Origin: Patagioenas fasciata
Taxonomy: Eukaryota > Chordata > Aves > Columbiformes > Columbidae
Length of the DNA stretch: 64,000 bases
Direction of reading: 5' to 3'
Assembly (NCBI RefSeq): GCF_037038585.1
Contig: NC_092523.1
Location: forward strand, 749,001-813,000
The notes beneath the pieces are model-generated. The model was given only the letters and a program-made list of their open reading frames with translations, was not told where the DNA came from and made no database searches. The position numbers and the translations under genes are program-made. This document shows positions 1-12,000 of this stretch, piece after piece. Position 1 is the first letter of the stretch. The number at the start of each line of letters is the position of its first letter.

Positions 1-183
1 CCCACAGGCGGTGGGTGCCGGGTCCCGGCCGGCCGGCATCGCCCGCGGTGGGCAGCGGCCGCCGTGCTGGCCGGGGGCCCGCGGGCGGTGTCTATCTTGG
101 TCCCTGACACGGGCCCGGCTCCAAAGGCGCCTCCTGGTCACGTCTCGGCAAAGCGCAGACTAAAAACAAACCAGGTCTGGGGC

Positions 184-213
184 CACGTGGCTGCTCCCGG
201 CCGCCTTATAAGG
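184..213. promoter_or_regulatory. Intronic E-box (CACGTG) next to a perfect CArG box
   Basis: CACGTG occupies 184-189 and the palindromic CCTTATAAGG occupies 204-213, matching the SRF consensus CC(A/T)6GG. It is a short AT-rich island inside very GC-rich RHOBTB2 intron. Only the sequence match is seen; function is inference. The TTATAA core could also be read as a TATA-like element of an internal promoter. Confidence 0.35.
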
Positions 214-790
214 CCCCGGGGGCTGTGGGGACCTGGGTGCCGCTGGCACCTCCTGAGCGTCCTCTGTCACCCTGCCCGGGAGTCTCCCCCGGGCGCTGGC
301 AGTGCCGGCGCGGGGCTGGGACGGTGCCGGCAGCGGGACAGCCCGGCGCTGGGCACCGGGACGGGGCTGGGGGTGGCCGGGCAGCGTCAGTCCCGGCTGC
401 GCTGCCCGTGCTGGGGCTGGCACACCCGTGGCACCCACCGGCCGCCCCCCGTGGCTCCTCCTCACAGCCGTGTGTGCTCGGCCGCGGCCCCGGTGCCCTG
501 CACGGCATTTCTGGTGCTGGGATGAGCCCTGTGCTGTGCTGTGCCGGGCTGTGCCGCCTTGGCGGGGCCACCCATGGAGACACAGAGCTGGGTGCCCTCA
601 GCGCCCTCCTCGGCCTCAGCTGCCCCGTGTGTGGCTGTGGGGCTCCCGGGGCTGTGGGGCTCCCAGGTCTGTGGGGCAGAGCCTGGCGGGGCTGGGACCC
701 CAGTGCGGTTCCCTGGGCAAGGTGGGTGCAGGGGGTGGCCGGGGACACCGGGTGACAGCGCTGCCCTCACCCTGGTCCCGGCGGCTGCAG

Positions 791-3700
791 GTCGGACGTG
801 GTCGTGCTCTGCTTCTCGCTGGCGAACCCCAACTCCCTGCGGCACGTGAAGACGATGTGGTACCCTGAGATCAAGCACTTCTGCCCCCGCACGCCCATCG
901 TGCTGGTGGGCTGCCAGCTCGACCTGCGCTACGCCGACCTGGACGCCGTCAACCGCGCCCGGCGCCCCTTGGCCAAGTGAGCGGCTGTGCCGGGCGGGCG
1001 GGGGGCGCCGGGGCCGGGACCTGAGACCTGCACGCGGTGACGTTCCCTGCTCTGTCCCCCAGGCCCATCAAACCCACGGACATCCTGCCCCCGGAGCGGG
1101 GCCACGAGGTGGCCAAGGAGCTGGGGGTGCCGTACTACGAGACCAGCGTGGTGGCGCAGTTCGGCATCAAGGACGTCTTCGACAACGCCATCCGCGCCGC
1201 GCTCATCTCCCGCCGCCACCTCCAGTTCTGGAAGTCCCACCTGAAGAAGATGCAGCGGCCGCTGCTGCAGGCCCCCTTCCTGCCCCCCAAGCCACCCCCG
1301 CCCGTCATCCAGATCCCCGACCCCCCCACCAGCCGCGGCTGGGGCCCTGCTGCCCTCTTCCGCACCCCCCTGTGCGCCGACGTCGTCTTCCAGCTGCAGG
1401 GCGGCCAGCGCGTCTTTGCCCACCGCGTCTACCTGGCCACCTCCTGCTCCAAGTTCTACGACCTCTTCACGCTGGAGGGGCTGCGGGGGTCGCCCAAGGA
1501 GCCGGCCGCCCGCACCAAGAGCCTGGACGGGGAGCGGGGCCCCCTGGCCGAGGGGGCGCGGGCCCCGCTGCGGACTTCGCAGAGCGACGACGCCCTGCGG
1601 CCGGCGGGGGACGGCGCGGTGCCGGCCGGCGGGCACGACCTGTCGACCTGGGGCCGCGGGTTCGTCAGCCTGCGCTGGGAGCCGGTGCCGGACCCGGTGG
1701 CGGGGCAGGAGAAGCGGATGGCGGTGGTGAGCATGGACGGGCGCGTGCAGGCGGAGCCGTTCCGCGCCGTGCTGCAGTACCTGTACACCGGGCAGCTGGA
1801 CGAGGCGCGCGGGGACCTGATGCAGGTGGCCACCATCGCCGAGCTGCTGGAGGTCTTCGACCTGCGCATGATGGTGGCCAACGTGCTCAACAAGGAGAGC
1901 TTCATGAACCAGGAGATCACCAAGGCCTTCCACGTGCGCCGCGCCAACCGCATCAAGGAGTGCCTGGGGAAGGGCGTCTTTGCAGGTACGGGGGTCCCTG
2001 GGGGCAGGGGGGACACAGGGCTGCCCTGGCCAGGATGTCACCCGGCTCCTTCCCCTCCAGCCGGGTGTCCCAGCTGCATGGACCTGGGGCCCCAGCTGCC
2101 CTGACCCCCCTCCCTGTGCTGAGGCCATTGTGCTCTGGGGTCCTGGAGCCCCGTCCCTTCCGGTGCTGTCACCGTGCGGCAGTGCCACGGGGCTGGGTCA
2201 CCACAGTGGGTCCTGGGGTGTGTGTCCCTCGGCCAGCTGGGGGGGTGGCTGTCCCCACGCTCAGGCTGTCCCCGTGCCATCCCAGACGTGGTTTTCCGCC
2301 TGGACGACGGGGCCGTGCCGGCGCACAAGCCGCTGCTCATCGCGGGCTGCGACTGGATGATGGCCATGTTCCGGGGCGCGTTCCGCGAGAGCTACGCCGC
2401 GGAGGTGAGGGGGACACGGGGACGGGGGGGGGACTCCGCCCGAGGCTGCGGGAGGACGGTGTCCCGGCAGCGCCGGCTCTGCCGTCCGCAGGTCTCCCTG
2501 CCCGGCACCAACTGCGCCTGCTTCCGCGCCGTCCTCGAGTTCCTCTACACCGGCGTCTTCACCCCCACGCCCGACCTGGACGCCATGGAGCTGCTGGTGC
2601 TCACCAACCGCCTGTGCCTGCCGCGGCTGCAGGCGCTCACAGGTGAGCCCCCCCATTGACGTCACCCGCCGATACGATGACGGCACCGTGGGGACGGGAT
2701 CGATGTGTCCCCAGTGTTATTAATGGGGTGCTTATGTAAGAGCCGGAGCAGCCCGGCTGAGCCCCAGGGCACAGCCCGGCTGCCGGGGCGCACGTCCCTG
2801 GTGTGCGCACCCCCCGTGCTGACCCCCCCGTGCTGACCCCCCCCACCACGTGCTGACCCGCCCCCCGTGCTGACCCCGCCCCATGCTGAGCCCCCCCGCG
2901 CTGACCCGCCCCGTGCTGACCACCCCCTGTGCTGATCCCCCCTGTGCTGATCCCCCCGTGCTGACCCCCCCGTGCTGACCCCCCCGTGCTGACCCGCCCC
3001 GTGCTGACCCCCCCGTGCTGACCGCCACGTGCTGACCCCCGCCCCGTGCTGACCCCCCTGTGCTGACCCCTCCCATGCTGAGCCCCCTGTGCTGACCTCC
3101 ACCCCATGCTGACCCCCACCCCGTGCTGACCACCCCCTGTGCTGAACCCCCATGCTGACCCCCACCCCGTGCTGACCCTCCCCGTGCTGACCCCCCCCCG
3201 CTGACCTGCCCCGTGCTGATCCCCCCGCTGCTGACCACCCCCCGTGCTGATCCCCCCCGTGCTGACCCCCCCATGCTGACTCCCCCGTGCTGACACCCCC
3301 CCCGCCCCGTGCTGACCCCCCCGTGCTGACCCCCCCATGCTGACTCCCCCGTGCTGACACCCCCCCCGCCCTGTGCTGACCCCCCCGTGCTGACCCCCCC
3401 GTGCTGACCCCCAGAGCAACACGCGGTGGACGAGCTGCTGCGAGCGTTCATGCAGCGCGTGGAGATCGACGAGCAGGTCCTCATCTACCTGGAGATGACG
3501 CAGGTACAGGGGAGGGCTGGGAGTCCGGGGGTGCCCGGGGGGTGCGCAGCGGCCCCTCCGCTCACCCCCCTGCCCGCAGTTCCACAACGCCCGGCAGCTG
3601 GCCGCCTGGTGCCTGCACTACATCTGCACCAACTACAACCGCGTGTGCCGCCGCTTCCCCCGAGAGATGAAGTTTATGTCCCCAGGTACGGCACAGGGCG

Positions 3701-6268
3701 AGGGCAGGGACACGGCACAGAGCTGGGGACAGAGCACAGAGCTGGGGACGGGGACAGAGCTGGGGATGGGGACAGGGCACAGAGCTGGGGACAGGGCACA
3801 GAGCTGGGGACGGGGACAGGGCACAGAGCTGGGGACAGGGCACAGAGCTGGGGACGGGAACAGAGCTGGGGACAGGGCACAGAGCTGGGGACGGGGACAG
3901 AGCTGGGGACAGGGCACAGAGCTGGGGACGGGGACAGAGCTAGGGATGGGGACAGGGCACAGAGCTGGGGATGGGGACAGGGCACAGAGCTGGGGACAGA
4001 GCACAGAGCTGGGGATGGGGACAGGGCACAGAGCTGGGGACACGGCACAGAGCTGGGGATGGGGACAGAGCTGGGGACGGGGACAGGGACAGGGCACAGA
4101 GCTGGGGACACGGCACAGAGCTGGGGATGGGGACAGGGCACAGAGCTGGGGATGAGGACACGGCACAGAGCTGGGAACAGGGCACAGAGCTGGGGATGGG
4201 GACACGACGCAGAGCTGGGGACGGGGACAGAGCACAGAGCTGGGGACGGGAACAGGGACAGGGACAGGGCACGGAGCTGGGAACAGGGCACAGAGCTGGG
4301 GATGGGGACACAGCACAGAGTTGGGGACGGGGACAGGGCACAGAGCTGGGGACAGAGCACAGATCTGGGGATGGGGACAGGGCACAGAGCTGGGGATGGG
4401 GACACGGCACAGAGCTGGGGACGGGGACAGGGCACAGAGCTGGGAACAGGGCACAGAGCTGGGGATGGGGACACGACGCAGAGCTGGGGACGGGGACAGA
4501 GCACAGAGCTGGGGACGGGAACAGGGACAGGGACAGGGCACGGAGCTGGGAACAGGGCACAGAGCTGGGGATGGGGACACAGCACAGAGCTGGGGACGGG
4601 GCTAGGGACAGGGCACAGAGCTGGGGATGGGGACAGAGCTGGGGACAGGGACAGGGACAGGGCACAGAGCTGGGGTTGGGGACACAGCACGGAGTTGGGG
4701 ACGGGGACAGGGCACAGAGCTGGGGACAGAGCACAGAGCTGGGGATGGGGACACGGCACAGAGCTGGGGATGGGGACAGGGGACAGAGCTGGGAACAGGG
4801 CACAGAGCTGGGGATGGGGACACGGCACAGAGCTGGGAACAGGGCACAGAGCTGGGGACAGAGCACAGAGCTGGGAACAGGGCACAGAGCTGGGGATGGG
4901 GACAGGGGACAGAGCTGGGGATGGGGACAGGGCACAGAGCTGGGGCTAGGGACACGGCACAGAGCTGGGAACAGGGCACAGAGCTGGGGACAGAGCACAG
5001 AGCTGGGGATGGGGACAGGGCACAGAGCTGGGGATGGGGACACGGCACAGAGCTGGGGACGGGGACAGAGCACAGAGCTGGGGACGGGAACAGGGACAGG
5101 GACAGGGCACGGAGCTGGGAACAGGGCACAGAGCTGGGGATGGGGACACAGCACAGAGCTGGGGACGGGGCTAGGGACAGGGCACAGAGCTGGGGACGGG
5201 GCTAGGGACAGGGCACAGAGCTGGGGACGGGGCTAGGGACAGGGCACAGAGCTGGGGATGGGGACAGAGCTGGGGACAGGGACAGGGCACAGAGCTGGGG
5301 TTGGGGACACAGCACGGAGTTGGGGATGGGGACAGGGCACAGAGCTGGGGACAGAGCACAGAGCTGGGGATGGGGACACGGCACAGAGCTGGGGATGGGG
5401 ACAGGGGACAGAGCTGGGGATGGGGACAGGGGACAGAGCTGGGAACAGGGCACAGAGCTGGGAACAGGGCACAGAGCTGGGGATGGGGACAGGGCACAGA
5501 GCTGGGGATGGGGACACGGCACAGAGCTGGGAACAGGGCACAGAGCTGGGGACAGAGCACAGAGCTGGGAACAGGGCACAGAGCTGGGGATGGGGACAGG
5601 GGACAGAGCTGGGGATGGGGACAGGGCACAGAGCTGGGGCTAGGGACACGGCACAGAGCTGGGAACAGGGCACAGAGCTGGGGATGGGGACACGACGCAG
5701 AGCTGGGGACGGGGACAGAGCACAGAGCTGGGGACGGGAACAGGGACAGGGACAGGGCACGGAGCTGGGAACAGGGCACAGAGCTGGGGACGGGGCCAGG
5801 GCACAGAGCTGGGGATGGGGAGACGGCACAGAGCACAGGGATGGGGACAGAGCACAGGGATGGGGACAGAGCACAGAGCTGGGGACGGGAACAGGGCACA
5901 GAGCTGGGGCCGGGGACAGGGCACAGAGCTGGGGATGGGGACAGGGCACAGAGCTGGGGCCGGGGACAGGGCACAGAGCTGGGGATGGGGACAGGGCACA
6001 GAGCTGGGGCCGGGGACAGGGCACAGAGCTGGGGCCAGGGCCAGGGCCCGTCCGGCGTCAGGCCGGGCTGTGCCGCTGACCCGGGGCCGGTCCCGCAGAG
6101 AACCGCGCGCACTGCGAGCGGCACCGCTGGCCGCCCGTGTGGTACCTGAAGGAGGAGGACCTGTACCTGCGCTGCCAGAAGGAGCGCGAGCGCGAGGAGC
6201 AGCTGCAGCGCAAGCAGCGCCCGCGCAGCAAGTGGTGCTTCTGGCGGCCCTCGCCCCCCGTCTCCTGA
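791..6268 (+). CDS. RHOBTB2: RHOBTB2-like atypical Rho GTPase/BTB protein, 3' part (5' exons lie before the window)
   Basis: Coding exons are 791-976, 1063-1985, 2286-2404, 2492-2642, 3415-3503, 3580-3685 and 6099-6268 (stop TGA 6266-6268). All have GT/AG borders and compatible phases, giving about 580 residues. The first exon holds the end of the Rho-like domain ([21 protein letters not shown], and [12 protein letters not shown], where the usual NKxD is altered as in the family). Then come a proline-rich linker ([15 protein letters not shown]), a first BTB split by an acidic/basic insert ([10 protein letters not shown] to [17 protein letters not shown]), a second BTB ([15 protein letters not shown] to EFLYTGVF) and the conserved C-terminus ([14 protein letters not shown]). 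The family links substrates to CUL3 ubiquitin ligase; that role is family knowledge. RHOBTB1 is the alternative: some positions fit it better, but [13 protein letters not shown] and the PPKPPPP linker favour RHOBTB2. The window starts in an intron, so the G1-G3 GTPase motifs are missing. Confidence 0.85.
2812..3412. repeat. Minisatellite, about 15-17 bp unit (CCCCCGTGCTGACC type)
   Basis: Roughly 36 imperfect copies fill nearly the whole intron between RHOBTB2 exons 2492-2642 and 3415-3503. The array runs to the polypyrimidine tract of the acceptor, and its own C-runs supply that tract. Confidence 0.95.
3700..6050. repeat. 2.3-kb minisatellite in the last RHOBTB2 intron (GGGCACAGAGCTGGGGACAG type)
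   Basis: Units of about 20 to 26 bp combine the blocks CACAGAGCTGGGGAC and GGGGACAG in changing order, suggesting unequal exchange of hexamer-like modules. Higher-order copies recur, for example the segments around 4190-4320, 4460-4590, 5040-5170 and 5690-5790. The array lacks stop codons in most frames of both strands, so it gives long but meaningless open frames. Confidence 0.95.
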
Positions 6269-6504
6269 CCCCCGCTCCCGACCCCAGCTCCTGACCCCCA
6301 TCCCCTGAGACCCCCATCTCCTTACCCCCATTTCCTGAGCCCCCATTTCCTGAGCCCCAGCTCCCGAGCGGGGGTTCGGTGGGGCTGGGGGCCGCTGTCC
6401 CCCCGCCCCAGCTGTTTACAGGCGCTGCCCGTTGCCGCTCGCTGGTCGCGGCCCGTCCCCTGTCCCGCGTGCCTTCCCAGCACGGGAGCGGGACCGGCCG
6501 TGCC

Positions 6505-7198
6505 AAACCGTGCCAGTACCGCTGAGCTGTGCTGGTACCGCTGAGCTGTGCCGGCATTGCCGAGCTGTGCTGGTACCGCTGAGCTGTGCCGGTACCGCTG
6601 AGTTGTGCTGGCATTGCCGAGCTGTGCTGGTATTGCCAAGCTGTGCCAGTACCGCTAAGCTGTGCCAGCATTGCCGAGCTGTGCCGGTACCGCTGAGCTG
6701 TGCCAGCATTGCCGAGCTGTGCCGGTACCGCTGAGCTGTGCCAGCATTGCCGAGCTGTGCCGGTGTCGCTGAGCTGTGCCGGTGTCGCTGAGCTGTGCCG
6801 GCATTGCCGAGCTGTGCCGGTACCGCTGAGCTGTGCCAGCATTGCCGAGCTGTGCCAGCATTGCTGAGCTGTGCCGGTGTCGCTGAGCTGTGCCGGCATT
6901 GCCGAGCTGTGCCGGTGTCGCTGAGCTGTGCCGGTGTCGCTGAGCTGTGCCGGTGTCGCTGAGCTGTACCGGTACCGCTGAGCTGTGCCGGTATCGCCGA
7001 GCTGTGCTGGTATCGCTGAGCTGTGCCGGTACCGCTGAGCTGTGCCGGTACCGCTGAGCTGTGCCGGTACCGCTGAGCTGTGCCGGTGTCGCTAAGCTGT
7101 GCCGGTATCGCCGAGCTGTGCCGGCATTGCCGAGCTGTGCCGGTGTCACTGAGCTGTGCCGGTGTCGCCGAGCTGTGCCGGCATTGCCAAGCTGTGCC
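6505..7198. repeat. 19-bp minisatellite inside the RHOBTB2 3' UTR
   Basis: About 36 copies of GCTGTGCCGGTACCGCTGA, alternating with the variants GCTGTGCCAGCATTGCCGA and GCTGTGCCGGTGTCGCTGA. It lies between the stop codon (6268) and the poly(A) signal (7645), so it should be part of the mature mRNA. Confidence 0.93.
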
Positions 7199-7644
7199 GT
7201 GCGGCAGCGTCCGCTCCGCCCCGGTGCTACCTCTGACCGAGCAGTATTGTGGGGCTGGGGGCGCGGAGGCCCCCCGGCCGGGCTCGCTGGTGCTGTTTTT
7301 GTGTTTATCCTCCCGCCGGGGGGGCCAAGCTGTGAGGGGGCAGGCAGGGGGTGCAGGGTCCCTGGGGTCCCTGGTGCTCGTGTGGCCCGAGAGCCGCTCC
7401 TGCCCGGAGGGGCCTGGCCCGGCTCATCTCTGTGCCTTGGACGTGCCCCGCGGGCCGTGTCCCGGTGCGGGGCCGTGTCCCGGGGCCATCGTCCCCAGCC
7501 CGGGGGCCCGGGCTGAACTGCACAAGCGTTTTTACACTTTTGTATCCCACCCCATGAGCACACTGGCCGTCGGGCCCCCCCCAGGGCCCCCAGCACTGTG
7601 AGCGGGGCTGCCCCGGCCTCCCAGCATCGGCTGTTTTAACCTTT

Positions 7645-7650
7645 AATAAA
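7645..7650 (+). terminator. RHOBTB2 poly(A) signal AATAAA
   Basis: Canonical AATAAA about 1.4 kb after the stop codon, with a T-rich stretch before it and T/G-rich sequence after it. Cleavage is expected near 7665. Confidence 0.75.
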
Positions 7651-8225
7651 ACCTTTTGTAACGGGACCAGACTCTGCCCCCCGTGCCCACGGTGTTCAGA
7701 CAGCACCCCCAGCCCTTAACCCCCCAGGAAGGAGCGACACGGGGGGGTTCATTCAGGTGCTTTTATCTTGGGTGGGGGTTACACAGCAGATGGGGATGGG
7801 GAACAGGAGGGGGGGGTTCCTGACCCACAGCTGGGGGGGACAGCACGTGGGGGGCACCGACTGCCCCCCACCCAGGGCCTGTCCTGAGCTCACCCCACAG
7901 CCCTGAGCTGGGCCCCCCTGCACCCCCCGCCCCACAGGGCCCCAGGAGCAGAGCCAGAGGCTGTGCTGGTCCCTGGGGCCACATCAGCGGCTGCTGTGGG
8001 GACGGGGCCGGGGGCGCCAGGGCAGCGCAGCCCCTGGGAAAGGGGGCCCGAGGCAGAGCCGGGGGGCTGGGAGCAGCATCTGCCCCCCTGCAGCACAGCC
8101 CGGTCTGGGCAGAGCTGAGGCCAGCTGGGGGTGCAGGGGGACAGGGGTGGCAGCTGGTGGGGACCTGGGGGACTGTCCCTGGGGGTGCTGGCAGCGAGCG
8201 CCGTACAGCTGCTCCAGCCCCGCAA

Positions 8226-8282
8226 CACAGCTGGATCCCACACAGCTGGATCCCACACAGCTGGATCCCACACAGCTGGCCC
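8226..8282. repeat. 15-bp tandem repeat, about four copies (CACACAGCTGGATCC)
   Basis: Nearly perfect head-to-tail copies, ending in a diverged CACACAGCTGGCCC. Confidence 0.9.
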
Positions 8283-8304
8283 AGCCCCGGGGATGCAACG
8301 TCCC

Positions 8305-8600
8305 ACGGGGTCCCATGTGTCCCCACAGTTCTTGGGGAGCAGAAGAGGCTCCCACGGGGCCCCATGTGTCCCCACGGCTCTTGGGGAGCAGAAGAGGCTC
8401 CGATGGGGCCCCATGTGTCCCCACAGCTCTTGGGGAGCAGAAGAGGCTCCGATGGGGCCCCATGTGGCCCCACGGCTCTTGGGGAGCAGAAGAGGCTCCG
8501 ATGGGGCCCCATGTGTCCCCACGGCTCTTGGGGAGCAGAAGAGGCTCTGATGGGGCCCCATGTGTCCCTACGGCTCTTGCGGAGCAGAAGAGGCTCCTCT
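8305..8600. repeat. 49-bp tandem repeat, about six copies
   Basis: The anchor CTTGGGGAGCAGAAGAGGCT recurs every 49 bp (8331, 8380 and onward). Copies are over 90% alike by eye, suggesting recent expansion. Confidence 0.93.
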
Positions 8601-9081
8601 CCCCGTCCCCGGTAATGGTGCTGCCCCGGGGGAGGGTGGCCCCGCGGGTGCTGCACCCACAAGCCGCTGCCGCCCCGGTTCTCCCGGCTCCCGCGGCTGT
8701 CCCGGCCGGAGCAGCGTGTAACGCAGGTTTGCCGGGATCCTCCCGTCTGAGTCCGCGGGGCAGGGGCAGCCGCTTCTGCTCCCAGCCCCGTCTCCTTCCC
8801 CAGAAGGGCTGGGGGGGCAGAGCCCCCGGCCCAGGGACCCGCTGGGGTCCCAAGCAGCTCCCAGCCCTCGTCCCCCACGTGGGGACACGCGGTGCCAAGG
8901 GGAGGTTGGCTTTGCGAGCGCTGGGATGGGGGCCCAGCCCCACCTCCACAGGACACAGCCCTGTGCCGTGCCGAGCATCCGGGGCTCTGTGCTGAACCCC
9001 CGGGTTATGGTGCTGGGTGCCAGCACACCGCGGTGCTGGGGGCCCGGCTCGGCCTGCACGGCCCCGGACAGACCTCACAGC

Positions 9082-12000
9082 TCACACGCAGCTGTAGCAC
9101 AAGATCTCGCTCAGGTCGTAGCCAGTGATGGCGAAGGAGTCCCCCTGGGGGTCGCAGAAGCGGGCGCCGCACACCTGGGTGTCGGTGACGCACTCGGCGT
9201 GGCGGTGCTGGATCTGGAGGCGCCAGAGCAGGGGCACAGGCTGAGGAACATGCAGCCCCCCAGGCAGAACCCAGCGACCCGCCCCGGGCCCTGCCAGCCC
9301 GCAGAGCCGGTACCGCGGGGCAAGACGCCGGCAGGGACTGCAGGCACAAGGCCAGTGGTTCATGGTTCCAGCTCGCCCCTTCCCACAGCCCCGTCGGCCC
9401 AAGCAGCTTTACCGCTGCCAGCCCCGGGCTGTGCCACGCACGGCAGCTCAGACGGGCCTGGCCGGGGTTCCCCCGGGCGTGGAGCCGCTCTCCGTGGCCG
9501 TGGTGCCAGGCCAGAGGCTGCGGCACAGAGCAGCGCCCACGCCGCAGCGCCGCGGGCAGCGATGGTGGAGCACCACGAGGCGCCGCTGCCCAGACCCACC
9601 TCAATGTCCTCGGTGTCCGGGTTCCTGCTGAGCTGCCAGATGTGGACGAAGGAGTCCTCTGCGCCCGAGAGCAGCTGCGGGGCAGGAGAGAGCCCGCGGG
9701 ACCCGGAGGGACGTCACGGGGACGGCAGCACCGGGTGCTGGGGCAAGGGAGCAACCCCCGCCTGGGCACACGCAGGCTGCCACGCTCCAGGCTGGCAGGG
9801 TGAGGGGTGGGACACCAGGGGACACGGGGCAGGACGCCGGGGGGACACCGCACAGGGGCCGCGGCGCCCCGGCACAGCAGCCGTACCTTTCCCGTCTCCG
9901 GCGCCAGGTCCAGCGCATAGATCCAGCGCGCGTGAGCGTTGACCTCGGCGCGCAGGACGCCGCTCGCCGCCTCGTACAGCCGGATCTGCCCGCTGCCGTA
10001 GCCGGCGGCCACAACCCCGTTCCACAGCGTCACGGAGGAGCAGGTGCAGCTGGGCACAGGGCACCGTTCACCTCCACCCCACCGCTGCAGGGGCTGGTGC
10101 CGGGCGTCCCCTCCTGCCACCCTCCCGCCCTCGCCAGGCACCGTGGCCCCGCTGGGACATCCCCGGCAGCGCCGGGACCCTGCGGCGTCATCCAGAACCC
10201 TCAGGCTCACCCAAAGCCCAGGATTTTGCTGCGCAGGGTGAACTCCTCCCCCGTGCTCCAGACGCAGAGGGTCCCGGCATCATCGGCTGTCACCAGGTCA
10301 CCGGCCCCGTCCTGCAAAGCAGAGGCAGCTCAGCCCGGCCCTGCTGACTCACAGTGGGCAGAGGGCTCTGGCTGCCCGTCTGCCGGCGGCGCCGGAGCTG
10401 TGCCAAGCAGAGCCAGAGCGGAGCGTGTGCAGCTCCAGAACTGCTGACATGGAGCACGGCCGGGCCAGGATCACACGCGGCATCACAGTTCCAACACGCT
10501 CATGTTTGGCAACGCCAGTTCCACGTTCTCAGCAGAATTAGCGCATCCCCACGCGCTGCGCCCGCTCTCGGCGCTTCACCTCACCTCACCGGCACCGGGG
10601 CGCCCGGGCCCCGCTCCAGAGCCCCGAGCAAACCAGGGTGCAGGGCCCGCGGGAGGCTCCTGGGGACAGGCAGAGGGACACGACAGGACAGCTTCCATGG
10701 AAACCAGCGCTGTACACAGGCTGACTGGGAACCAGCTCTAAGCAATTAATTGTCCAGGGGAGTCCCAAACGCAGAGACAGTCACACGGAACTAATTAGAG
10801 AAAGGCTAAGGAAGAGTCGTGGCTGGGGAGGAGGCGGCTGGTAACGCAGAAGCCAATTAGTGCCTCTGCAGAGGTGTCACCAGAGTCAGCCGAGCTGAAG
10901 GGAGCCCCGTCCCAGGCTGCTCTGTGCTCAGGTGACGTTATCTCGTCTGCCACGGGAAAGGTCACCAGTACCGCTGCTGCTGGGTCGGCCACCTCCCTGC
11001 GCTGGCTCATCCCCTCAGCTGACATGGGGCCACAGTGCTGCCCCGCGTCTCCGTCTCCAGCCTGGCTGGGGCAGAGCGGGATCCCGCACCAGGGGACACG
11101 GGCAGGACGTGTCCTGTGCCAGGGGACAGGGGCAGGACGCGTCCTGCGCCTCCGCTCAGGGCTGCTGTGACAATCACCACTAACAGCAGGAGCCTCAGCG
11201 TCAGCCTGGGTTAATTCATGGCCAGTTCGGTTCATCTGTACCACAAGTGGCCTTTGGCTGCAATGGCTCGTGTGGCCCGGCCCAACGGGTCCGGGGGTGG
11301 GCTGGGCAGGAAGGGGCTGCGCTGGGTGCGGGGATCGGCTCCTTCCCGCTGCATGCGGGGAATCGGGTGCTAACGGGGCAGTGAGTGGCTGAACTGGGAC
11401 ACTGGGGTAACTGGTGCTGCCCGGCAGCAAAGGCGGTGGCCCTGAACCCCCACAGCACCTGCGACCCCTGGAGTCCCCTGGCACCGAGGACCCCTGGCCC
11501 CTCTGCCCGCAGCGCTGACCCCCACGTACCGGCACCTGGCCCAGCTCGGCTGCGATGTCGGTGATGGCGTCGCGGTGCTGCTCCAGGACCTGGCTCACCG
11601 TGATGTTGGTCCCTTTGGGGGGGATGTCAAACACCAGCACCAGCCCTGAGGACGTCCCTGCGGGCGGGATGGCGGAGATGACAGCGGGGGCCGGTTCCCC
11701 ATCCCAGAGCCCCCGCCGCTGCTCGTGGTGCAGCTGGGCTCCCTGCACCCCCAGACTCACTGTCCCTGCACCCCCAGACCCGCTGGCCCCACAGGGCGGC
11801 TCCTCGCAGGTGCCCCCGATCCGCAGGGAGCAGGTCCTGCGAGAGCCGTGATGGACCCCAGCCCCTCCAGCCGACCCCATGGGGCCCCAGTGTCCCCCTC
11901 GGCGCCCCCTCCCGCTGCCCTTCCCCAGACCCGGTTCAGCTCACCCACGCAGATGAAGCGCCCGCCGGCTGCCGCGATCCCTCGGGCAAACACGGCCTGT

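Larger units (their letters stand above)
7670..9081. other. Gene-poor interval between RHOBTB2 and WDR54 3' ends
   Basis: No coding exon was recognised. It holds two tandem arrays (8226-8282 and 8305-8600). On the minus strand it is probably partly WDR54 3' UTR, but no canonical AATAAA was found for WDR54. The nearest weak candidate is ATAAAA around 7763-7768, close to the RHOBTB2 cleavage site. Confidence 0.5.

Noticed and set aside
64-755. Overlapping open frames at the left edge
   Set aside because: They lie in a RHOBTB2 intron, ignore the acceptor at 790, and show no similarity to the GTPase exons.
3426-6080. Long open frames on both strands through the RHOBTB2 intron array
   Set aside because: They consist only of the short repeat unit in different frames, run over a true donor site (3504), and have no homology. 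Stop-free composition explains them.
7080-7601. Plus-strand open frame through the end of the 19-bp array and beyond
   Set aside because: Lies inside the RHOBTB2 3' UTR and has no recognisable protein features.
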